Part shown: piece by piece, positions 56,200-64,000 of the stretch
Numbering within the stretch: position 1 is the first letter of the stretch
Layout: each line of letters starts with the position of its first letter
Source: Undaria pinnatifida
Taxonomy: Eukaryota > Sar > Phaeophyceae > Laminariales > Alariaceae
Reading direction: 5' to 3'
Assembly: GCA_012845835.1 (NCBI GenBank)
Contig: JABAKD010000019.1
Coordinates: 12,020,344 to 12,084,343, forward strand
Length of the DNA stretch: 64,000 bases
Made by a program: the position numbers and the translations under genes
The notes under the pieces: generated by a model
The model's input: the letters and a program-made list of their open reading frames with translations, nothing else
What the model was told of the DNA's origin: nothing
Databases searched by the model: none

Positions 56200-57474
56200 A
56201 CTATTATTAGTACCTCACCCCCCAAAAAACCCGATTTTGGCTGCACAAACTAAAAGTGCATGCAACTCGCGAGGAACATAATATACACCCGGTTGGGGGG
56301 GGGGGGGGGGGGGGGGGGGGTTAAGGTGCACAGAACACAAACCAAAAACAAACCATTTTGAAAAAAATAACAAGAATATAAAAACATGGAATTGTCGACG
56401 ATTTTTTTCCTGGTTGTTATTAAAACCTTTCTTTCTAGAAATTGCACACACTGCACGTGCCATTGTTTTGGAGGAGAACATGGAATTTCAAAGATACTCG
56501 GAATTAGTGTAGTTACAAGGAGCCGCGCCCCGCCGATCACAAACAAACGCTTTGCCCAAAACATGCGTTGAGATAAAATAATACCTGGGGTATCATTTAT
56601 ATGTCCGGAAAAGGGTGGTATACTGCTTAAATTATACTTCGAAGTATCTCTCTATTATCGTAGGATGCGGTTAGGTAACGAGCACGGCATATAAAAACGA
56701 GAAAAAAATGAGCACGGCATATTATTTATGTGGAGTAGTATCGATCACGGCTTTTTTTATTATACGGAGTAACGAGCACGAATTTTCGGTTTAGGCAGCA
56801 GCAGCAGTAAGTAGTAGCCCTGCCTACTATTACGTACGGAGATGTATTGTCAACAGGGGTCATTTAATGCCTAGACTATGGGGTTATAACTCTGTCAATT
56901 CTTCGTCGATAACGGTAAACGATAGCTTGGATTGTTCGCATAGTAGGCCTTACGGTGTCACGGCGCGAAAAAAAAAAGTGAAGAAAAAATATGATGTTCT
57001 GGCCGAGATAGTGCGAAAAATATTAGAAGTTTCAGGTGATTTTTTTTGCAACAATATATATATGGTGATGATGATGCGGCATTCACTCCTGTCAACAACG
57101 GGTTTCCGTAATAGGCTAAAAGCGTACAACACCTCTCTTCTACTAAACTGTCAAGGGAACAACAGCGGCAGCAGCATCTCGGCGGGTTCAGAAACACGCG
57201 AAAAAAAAAAGGCAGCTTGCGATATACGTAGCAGTGAGTGGCGAGTTTGGGCGCTGCAACGACGGCAAGCCGTGTGTGTTGTGTGTGCGGAGCCTTTTTC
57301 CTCTCTCCTGCGAGTGCGAGTTCAACCTCAGAACCGTCCTTACTCGCTCCATCGAGTAAGGTTCGTCATCCAAATATACTCGTCCTCTCTCTATAATAGA
57401 CAAGGTAAAGGGCAAAGAAGCACCGTATTTTTCCGCGGCGGCTCCTTTCTTGAGGACCTCTATACCCCTGATTC
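56200..57474. other. intergenic, no gene recognised
   Basis: A poly-G run (56297-56320) and A/T-rich sequence are present. The ORF 56867-57478 (+, 203 codons) has no recognised domain and ends inside a MITE, so I regard it as chance. Confidence 0.45.
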
Positions 57475-57568
57475 TTAACGCATTTACAACTAACTGGAAA
57501 CCCGTCTTTTTCACAAAATTACTTTGATTTATTATGGGGAGGGTTTTGGGGACTCTTAAGGGGGTTAA
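57475..57568. mobile_element. 94-bp MITE, TTAA-flanked (piggyBac-like), copy 3
   Basis: TTAACGCATTTACAACTAAC and GACTCTTAAGGGGGTTAA bound an interior related to the elements at 31255 and 40300, somewhat more diverged. Confidence 0.65.
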
Positions 57569-57978
57569 CACACAAAAATGGCGATTTTTTTGAGGAAACT
57601 GAAAAAAAGCGCAACCTGTTACAACAAGAAAGAAACGTGGGGCTCATGATGATAGGTATACATCCAAAAATAAACAATTTTATTAACGAAAACAAGGCTG
57701 AAATTCCGACGCGAGTTTGGGTTGACTTATAAGGAGATCCCGCGGCGGCCATATTAGTACTCGGAAAAATATTATCGCGAGGCGTTCTACGGTAGCCCCC
57801 CCCCCCCCCCCCCACCCACCCACAATTTTTCTTCAACGAAATCGTCGGTTTTGAAACCACCACCCACACGACCGTACCTCCTGAAGAAGAACTGCGGTGT
57901 GTCCCTTGCCACCCCGACGTCGTCGGTCGACAAAATCCTTCCGCAACCAAGAAAATATGTGAAGATAGACATGTTGTA

Positions 57979-58167
57979 CAGTAGGTGGCCCTATATAGTG
58001 CGGGTATGTGTCACGAAATTTTACCCGCACTATACCGGGCACCCGCACTATATAGAAAACCGGCCACTATAATAATATAGACGGATCTATATTGTGCCAA
58101 ACGATTTCACCCGCACAATATCGGACACCCGCACTATATGACCCGCACTATATAGGGCCACCTACTG
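57979..58167. mobile_element. 189-bp MITE with perfect TIRs and TA flanks (Tc1/mariner-like)
   Basis: CAGTAGGTGGCCCTATATAG (57979 on) and its exact inverted copy ending at 58167 form a perfect TIR of about 26 bp, with TA on both sides (57977-57978, 58168-58169). CAGT termini and a TA duplication fit the Tc1/mariner superfamily. The interior repeats CCGCACTATA words and CCAAACGATTTCACCCGCAC, linking it to the arrays at 4558 and 29645. Confidence 0.85.
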
Positions 58168-58346
58168 TATGTCCTTTTCATACGTATAGCACGCTCTTAT
58201 TTCTCGTATCGAGCAGCAAAACGAAACGTTCGCAAAAGAAAATCGCTGGTTTGGGGAGGGGCGGGCTATCGTCCCAGGCAACGTTATAGAGGGGCCACTT
58301 TTGGGCCCTTTGCTCTTCTTGCAGTGTGGCTCGGTATCACTCGCAG

Positions 58347-58866
58347 TGTTGGATTAAATCGGTTATGCGAAGAATAATGTGCTCCCAGCAGCCCAGTCTC
58401 AGGGCGCGAGCTTCACTGCAACACACAGTGTGAAGAAGATGGTATATAGATGTCTTTATTAGCTGGTCCCGGATGCTGATAAGAGGGAAAGAGATGGAGT
58501 GAGGCGAGTGGGCGAAGCCATCTCGCTCCACACCAGGCAATATTCTCAACGCCCCAAATTCCCAAATACTACAGGTGCTACATTCTCATATTTCCACGTG
58601 TTCCTAGATTGGTTCCAGGAACAGTCTACAAGGACCTTCGGGACTATTCCACGTGTCCTTCCTATGCTATAATATTCCGCAATGCACCGTCGGGTAATCC
58701 GACAATACCCCGTCGGACGATCCTTCGTGACCATCGTTGTTCCTACTTTGTTCGTTGAGACAAGCTATATCGAACACCCTCCCTGGCGCTGGATCAACTA
58801 ACAAGCCTCCAACAACACTGGCAACTCCCAAAAGCAATTTACGACGGAAAACTTATATCCCCAACA
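58347..58866 (-). repeat. Ty1/copia 3' LTR, 520 bp
   Basis: It is bounded by TGTTGG on the left and CCAACA on the right, the short inverted ends of an LTR. The first 288 bases match 63713-64000 with only two differences that I could find (near 58376 and 58562). The pol stop codon at 58853-58855 lies 14 bases inside this LTR. The 5 bases outside are CGCAG. Confidence 0.88.
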
Positions 58867-61800
58867 AAAAGTCACGGTGTTTCTCAAAACTCTCCCGAGC
58901 AATCGCCTTGGTGAGAATGTCCGCATGTTGATCCTCCGTCCTTAAGTACTTGACGCATAAATCTCCTTTTCCCACCAACTCGCGCAGGAAGTGGTACCTC
59001 ACATCGATGTGCTTGCTGTTTGACGAACTCAGTGGGTTTTTGGCCAAGTCAATCGCCCCTTTGTTGTCTTCAAACACTCCAATGCTCGGCGATCCAAGAC
59101 TAGGCATCAAGAAAACCAAGACTCCTCGCACGTACAGGGCCTCCTTCACCCCGTCGGCCATCGCTACGTACTCGGCCTCAGTGGTGGAGAGCGTAACGCA
59201 TTTCTGCGTCCTAGAAAACCAAGATACGAGCGTTCCTCCGCAGCAAACAGCTACACCAGATACCGAACGCCTGTCCTCGGCCTTGTGGGCGTAGTCTGCG
59301 TCTACGTACGTCTCTAGGTCGTATTCCAACTGTACATCCCCCAACTTACTCTCTTTCCTGAAAGTCAAGCCCAAGTGGGCTGTAGCGCTCAAGTACTCGA
59401 GAACCTTCCTAGCAGCCTTCACGTGTACTTCCTTAGGATCGTGCGAGAACCGCGCAATCGCTCGCACTGCGTTTGAGATGTCAGGTCTCGTCTGGTTCGC
59501 AATCCACATCAAACTCCCCACAATTTCACGGAAATTCGCGTCCACCACAGGTTCCTCATCACTCACGTACCTGAGGTCCAACGACGGTGAAGCGGGGATG
59601 GGGCTGGTCTTAGTGATACCGAAACGGTCGACAACGTTTCGGATGAACTGAGTCTGTGAAATCTCCAAGGTTCCCTTCTCACGATCCCTCCTGTACTCGC
59701 TACCCATGTACCACGTAACCTCGCCCAGATGTTTTGTAGGGAATCTCTTATTGAGATCAGCTACTACCGAATCCGTCACCCCCTTGGTCGCTGCGATCTT
59801 GATGTCGTCCACGTGGACCACCAGCATCGCCACAACCGCGTCATTCAACATTAGTCGAAACACGCACGGGTCTACCAAGCACTGCTCAAACCCGCACTCT
59901 ACTAGGGTTGACGACAGTAGCTTGTACCATGAGCGACCACTCTGCTTCAGCCCGTAAAAGGCTTTGTTGAGTAGGACTACCTTACCGGACATCTCGCCAC
60001 AACCGCGAGGAAGTCTCAAGAAAATCTCGGTATCCAACTCTGCCTGAATAAAGGCCTGGTCAACGTCCAAGTGTCTCAAGTCCCAATCAAGCTTGCACGC
60101 CATTGCTGCAATGAGTCTGTTAGACGTGGTCGAGGCAGTGGGGGCAAAAGTCTCGAAGTAGTCAACTCCCTCTACCTGACTATAGCCCTTAGCTACCAAC
60201 CGTGCCTTAGCTCTATCAATCATGCCGTGCGCGTCGCTCTTCCACTTCAAGAGCCACTTTGACTCTACGATATTGTTACTGGCGGGAAGTTCAGAAACCT
60301 CCACAAACGTTCCAGCAGCTTCGAGTCCATCAAACTCCGATCTCATCGCGTCCATCCAAACGTCCGAATGCTTCGACTTACGAGCTGCGGTGTATGACGT
60401 TGGTTCCGGTTCAGCCTCTTTGACAAGGCAATCCGGCAACTTCGTCTTCTCACACTCCGCTTCATTCGCCGCCAGTAGCGCCTGGAACACACGGCCTCCT
60501 TCACAGGGCCCGATCGCACTAATCAGTCCTGCTGCCGCTTCCCGATTGAGCGCCCTGGTCTGCGCTCTCGTACGTCCCTCCCGAATCTCTTCACCATCGC
60601 CCGGTCCTGACATGTGCGCTCCAAGTTGGCGTGCAGCAGTCCGGACCGCCGTGGGGGTTGGAGCTTCATCGTCAGAGGCCGACGCGTCGCTTCCATCCTG
60701 AGACGAAGAGTCGCTGTCAGATAATTCGCTGCTGACCGCTGATGTATCGTTCGGCTCCACATCTTCGGCGCGAAACTCGTCGCCAGCTTGCGGTATCGGA
60801 GACACCGCTGGCGTCATCGGGGACACCGCACGGAGTTGGTGAGGAATTCCCCTCCCCAAAACCGGCAGTGGAGTCGTCGGGGCGGAGACAAAGTCCTCCG
60901 TCCCTCCCAGCTCTGGCGCATCTTCTAGCCCCTGCGTCCCTCCCTGTTCCGGTACCTCCGGCAGCTGGGATAGTACCGCTCCCACATCAAGCGTTGCCTC
61001 CCAGGTCACATCTCGAGTCTCCACCACCCTGTTCCCCCGCGTGAGCATCCGCAAAGAGTCACTTGGGTGGTCGATGCCCGGCCCGAGGTAAAAGCAGCTC
61101 TCGGCCCGGGGTGACGACTTGGACGGGCGGTTCCAGCGGCAGTACGCTGGGCGAAGGAACGGGTGTGGCGAGGCAGGTGCGGCAGCTCCATGCCACATCT
61201 CATGCGGAGACTTGTTGCCGGGGTTGGCAGTGGTTGCGGTGTGGTTCAAGGCGTCACAAGACCAGTGCACCGCTTCCGCCCACAGGGATTCAGTCGGCGG
61301 TAGTTGAACGAGCGGGAAAATGATAGGGGCTTGGATGCACGCAGCAAGCGCTGCGTTCTGAATGATGCCTAGCGCTCTCTCGACAACACCGTTCTGCTTT
61401 GGGCTGTCCGCGTTGGTGAATTCCTGCTTGATGCAAAACTGTTTGCACACCTCTCCAAACTCCCCACCAAAGAATTCCCCACCGTTGTCAGACCTTACAA
61501 TCTCAACCTTCGAGGGGACACCGTCGGCGCGCACATCAGCCAAAAACTTCCTAAACGCGTCTGCTGCATCCGATTTGTGCTTCAGAAAATATACCCAGGC
61601 GTAGCGAGAGAAGTCATCCTTCACTAGCATGACATACCTCTTACCCAACAGAGAAGGGGTTCTCTTAGGGCCACTTAGATCAACAAAGACCCGTCCCAAC
61701 TTCTCTGGCGCGCGTGACTTAGTACTGCTGGGGATTGGTTTGCGGTAACCTTTCGCCATAGAACAGCCAGTACAGGGTCTTAGCGTCCCTAACAGTTCTA

Positions 61801-63679
61801 CACCAAGTGCCTTTGCGGTCTCTCTCAGCAGTAGTTCGTTAGAGTGGCCATGCACGCAGTGGAAGATGTTGATATCTACAGCAGTCTCAGCAGAAGCAGC
61901 GCTACCGGGGGCAAGCACGGGAAACGCCAGGGGAAAATCGCAACCAGTCTCCCCTCGGTTCTCAGCGGGGTCGGGTGTCAATAGGGGAAACGGCACATAG
62001 CCGTTGTCTGGCTCTATCCTGCAAGCGAAGTTGGAGTAACTAGATCCATCACCCTCGAATCTCAACCGTCCATCGAAAAGAGAAATGCACAAGCCCTCAT
62101 CCTCGGTCATGAATCCTACTCCCTGCTTATGCGCGGCCATTAGCGAAAACAAATTGAACGCCAAGTCCGGCATGTATGCCACATCTAACAGTTTAACAGT
62201 TAGATCTCCGGGGAAGACTACAGTCAGCGTGCCATACCCCACGACGTCGATCAGGTGGTTGTCACCGATCCTAACCTTGTCGTCGCACAGTCGTACGTCA
62301 CTCAACAGGTCAGCCGAATGAGTCATGTGAAATGAAGAACCACTGTCTGCTATCCATTTCTCAGCTAAGCTCTCTGTTATGCTCTCACTACGTTCCTCAG
62401 TACACGAGTCATCACTACGGCTAAACATAGCATTCGCAAGACAGCACACAGTCTCACCACTGTTGTTCTGTTCCTGTGCACCTTCGCCAGACGTCCTCTC
62501 CGAAGCCGGGGTGACACGAGCCTTGCACTGGTACCACATGTGCCCGGGTTCCAAGCAACGGATACACTTACCCTTCACCTTATCATACTCTGATTGGGGG
62601 ATGGTCTGCTTGGGGGTGGGGGGGCTGCCTCTACCTTCGCTACCCTGGCTAGCATCAGCATTCGCTGATTCCTTGTTTCGCGACCTAACATTGTTACGGT
62701 TGGATCCGCGACCACCTCCACGGTTACCTCCACGCCCACCTCCGCGGCCACCTCGGGCAGCACCATTCGAAAACAGTGCCTGACCCACGTTCTTTCCTTT
62801 TGGCACGGGAAGTCTCAGGTGCCTCTGCCTGACAATGCTCTCTATTTCAGCTCGGGTGATTTCATCGCGGTACAAGAGCGTGCGTTGTTCTATCTCGTAG
62901 TCAGCTGTAAGAACTCGTACCAGTTTGCGGTTCACCTCTCCTTCTGATTTCGGCACACCAAGCGAAGCAAGAGTACCAACAATCTTGTCTACGCGACTGA
63001 AGAATTTCATGGGCTCCTCACCCTTCTCCATTTTCACTGCATCAAACGCGTCCGACCATTTGACCTGTGTGGCAACTGATTTCGGAAGAAACCAATCCCG
63101 AAGCATTCTCCAAGCACCGCTTGGCGATTGCCTGGCAAACACTCTGTCTAATAGGTCAGTATCAGTCATGCTCTCAGTCAGACATATCCATGCAACCCGC
63201 GCATTCTTGATGTGTGGACGGCTCAAACCTTGCGAAATGAAGTATTGCGTGTCTTTGGTTGTGTCACCTACAGCTACCTCTATGTCTGTAAGCATAGAAC
63301 CCAAACACCCACTCATCGATACGAACGCTTCGAACCGCTTACTCCATACGGGGAATTCCTCAGGTTTACCGCTGAATTTGGGGACTGCCTGCTTTATACT
63401 ACTGAATTCACGAGGGCCTACATTTACACCTGAACTCTCAACGGATTCGTCATACCTAATCTCGTCTACGTGTACACCACCACCAGGGGCTTGCAAGTTC
63501 CCACCGGTTACGACTCCATCTTGGCGTTCCCTGCCAGGGTTGGACTGGGCCTCTCCACGGCCCCGGTCGCTGGCCATCCGCTCTTCCAGTCGATCTTGTC
63601 GGAATACCAATGATCTCAGCAAGACCATCATTTCTTCTTGTGAGCCGGCCTCCTCTTGGTCATGCTCACTTCCAGGCAT
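58853..63679 (-). CDS. Ty1/copia gag-pol polyprotein, intact, 1608 aa
   Basis: A single uninterrupted frame encodes, in copia order: a Gag region (about 90-290); an Arg/Gly-rich stretch with a CCHC knuckle, CIRCLEPGHMWYQC, near 372-385; an aspartic protease with IADSGSSFHM near 442; an integrase with the HH-CC finger (HCVHGHS...CTGC near 606-640) and a DDE core (VFVDLSG, RSDNGGEF, NGVVERALG near 663-765); a reverse transcriptase with LVAKGYSQVEGVDYFETFAP near 1160 and the catalytic HVDD near 1291; and RNase H with TYVDADYAHK, STTEAEYVAM and EDNKGAIDLAKN up to about 1550. Integrase before reverse transcriptase separates copia from gypsy. No frameshift or stop interrupts it, so it may be competent. 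The ORF begins 33 bases inside the 5' LTR. Confidence 0.97.
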   Translation of the reverse strand: MPGSEHDQEEAGSQEEMMVLLRSLVFRQDRLEERMASDRGRGEAQSNPGRERQDGVVTGGNLQAPGGGVHVDEIRYDESVESSGVNVGPREFSSIKQAVPKFSGKPEEFPVWSKRFEAFVSMSGCLGSMLTDIEVAVGDTTKDTQYFISQGLSRPHIKNARVAWICLTESMTDTDLLDRVFARQSPSGAWRMLRDWFLPKSVATQVKWSDAFDAVKMEKGEEPMKFFSRVDKIVGTLASLGVPKSEGEVNRKLVRVLTADYEIEQRTLLYRDEITRAEIESIVRQRHLRLPVPKGKNVGQALFSNGAARGGRGGGRGGNRGGGRGSNRNNVRSRNKESANADASQGSEGRGSPPTPKQTIPQSEYDKVKGKCIRCLEPGHMWYQCKARVTPASERTSGEGAQEQNNSGETVCCLANAMFSRSDDSCTEERSESITESLAEKWIADSGSSFHMTHSADLLSDVRLCDDKVRIGDNHLIDVVGYGTLTVVFPGDLTVKLLDVAYMPDLAFNLFSLMAAHKQGVGFMTEDEGLCISLFDGRLRFEGDGSSYSNFACRIEPDNGYVPFPLLTPDPAENRGETGCDFPLAFPVLAPGSAASAETAVDINIFHCVHGHSNELLLRETAKALGVELLGTLRPCTGCSMAKGYRKPIPSSTKSRAPEKLGRVFVDLSGPKRTPSLLGKRYVMLVKDDFSRYAWVYFLKHKSDAADAFRKFLADVRADGVPSKVEIVRSDNGGEFFGGEFGEVCKQFCIKQEFTNADSPKQNGVVERALGIIQNAALAACIQAPIIFPLVQLPPTESLWAEAVHWSCDALNHTATTANPGNKSPHEMWHGAAAPASPHPFLRPAYCRWNRPSKSSPRAESCFYLGPGIDHPSDSLRMLTRGNRVVETRDVTWEATLDVGAVLSQLPEVPEQGGTQGLEDAPELGGTEDFVSAPTTPLPVLGRGIPHQLRAVSPMTPAVSPIPQAGDEFRAEDVEPNDTSAVSSELSDSDSSSQDGSDASASDDEAPTPTAVRTAARQLGAHMSGPGDGEEIREGRTRAQTRALNREAAAGLISAIGPCEGGRVFQALLAANEAECEKTKLPDCLVKEAEPEPTSYTAARKSKHSDVWMDAMRSEFDGLEAAGTFVEVSELPASNNIVESKWLLKWKSDAHGMIDRAKARLVAKGYSQVEGVDYFETFAPTASTTSNRLIAAMACKLDWDLRHLDVDQAFIQAELDTEIFLRLPRGCGEMSGKVVLLNKAFYGLKQSGRSWYKLLSSTLVECGFEQCLVDPCVFRLMLNDAVVAMLVVHVDDIKIAATKGVTDSVVADLNKRFPTKHLGEVTWYMGSEYRRDREKGTLEISQTQFIRNVVDRFGITKTSPIPASPSLDLRYVSDEEPVVDANFREIVGSLMWIANQTRPDISNAVRAIARFSHDPKEVHVKAARKVLEYLSATAHLGLTFRKESKLGDVQLEYDLETYVDADYAHKAEDRRSVSGVAVCCGGTLVSWFSRTQKCVTLSTTEAEYVAMADGVKEALYVRGVLVFLMPSLGSPSIGVFEDNKGAIDLAKNPLSSSNSKHIDVRYHFLRELVGKGDLCVKYLRTEDQHADILTKAIARESFEKHRDFLLGI

Positions 63680-63712
63680 TGTTCCGATTCAAACGTATAA
63701 AGCACGTTAACG

Positions 63713-64000
63713 TGTTGGATTAAATCGGTTATGCGAATAATAATGTGCTCCCAGCAGCCCAGTCTCAGGGCGCGAGCTTCACTGCAACACACAGTGTGAA
63801 GAAGATGGTATATAGATGTCTTTATTAGCTGGTCCCGGATGCTGATAAGAGGGAAAGAGATGGAGTGAGGCGAGTGGGCGAAGCCATCTCGCTCCACACC
63901 AGGCAATATTCTCAACGCCCCAAATTCACAAATACTACAGGTGCTACATTCTCATATTTCCACGTGTTCCTAGATTGGTTCCAGGAACAGTCTACAAGGA
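63713..64000 (-). repeat. Ty1/copia 5' LTR, truncated by window end
   Basis: It starts TGTTGGATTAAATCGG at 63713 and follows the 3' LTR base for base except for two substitutions. The remaining 230 or so bases lie beyond the window. Confidence 0.9.

Larger units (their letters stand above)
58347..64000 (-). mobile_element. Ty1/copia LTR retrotransposon, nearly complete
   Basis: It has two near-identical LTRs and one gag-pol frame. The 5' LTR is cut by the window end (expected to reach about 64232). I see no classic purine-rich tract before the 3' LTR and no obvious complement to initiator tRNA-Met next to the 5' LTR (CGTTAACGTGC instead), so the priming site is unidentified. High LTR identity and an intact frame indicate recent insertion. 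Confidence 0.93.

Noticed and set aside
56867-57478. 203-codon ORF on the plus strand
   Set aside because: No recognisable domain, microsatellite-like content, and it terminates inside a TTAA MITE.

Overview
This is a gene-poor, repeat-rich nuclear segment of a photosynthetic heterokont. A brown alga (Ectocarpus-like) is my best guess. That rests on short phase-compatible exons split by long introns, a plant-type lysine-pathway reductase, a CSP41 protein with a heterokont-style bipartite plastid leader (signal peptide plus a GF-ALSP site resembling the ASAFAP motif), a FYVE-SYLF architecture that I recall from oomycetes and relatives, and many poly-C/poly-G tracts. No database search was possible, so the species is inferred.

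Layout. Positions 1-4171 (+) hold the last five exons of dapB (4-hydroxy-tetrahydrodipicolinate reductase); its N-terminal half lies before the window. Positions 4172-8417 are intergenic and consist mostly of two tandem-repeat fields and a tRNA-derived dispersed element. Positions 8418-21608 (+) hold a complete 8-exon CSP41b-type gene (378 aa), whose introns contain an exon-derived repeat array, a GAG-rich segment between inverted repeats and a long inverted repeat. Positions 21609-34277 are non-coding, with SINE-like elements, small MITEs and tandem repeats, ending in a minisatellite of about 21 units. Positions 34278-49305 (-) hold a 14-exon gene that I assembled as a 577-aa FYVE plus SYLF (Ysc84/DUF500) protein. 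Positions 49306-58346 hold no convincing gene: a 1.16-kb Mutator-like element with a 9-bp target duplication, SINEs, MITEs and satellites. Positions 58347-64000 (-) are an almost complete, young Ty1/copia retrotransposon whose 5' LTR runs off the window.

The most unusual theme is local exon echoing. In all three cellular genes, pieces of an exon with its adjoining intron or 3' flank have been tandemly copied and left to decay nearby: the dapB stop region, CSP41 exons 2 and 5, and FYVE-SYLF exons 5, 9 and 11 and the last exon. One echo in the FYVE-SYLF gene is still an open, in-frame 45-nt exon, which suggests that the process can create new coding exons. The three genes do not form a pathway: lysine biosynthesis, plastid RNA metabolism and membrane/actin traffic are unrelated functions.
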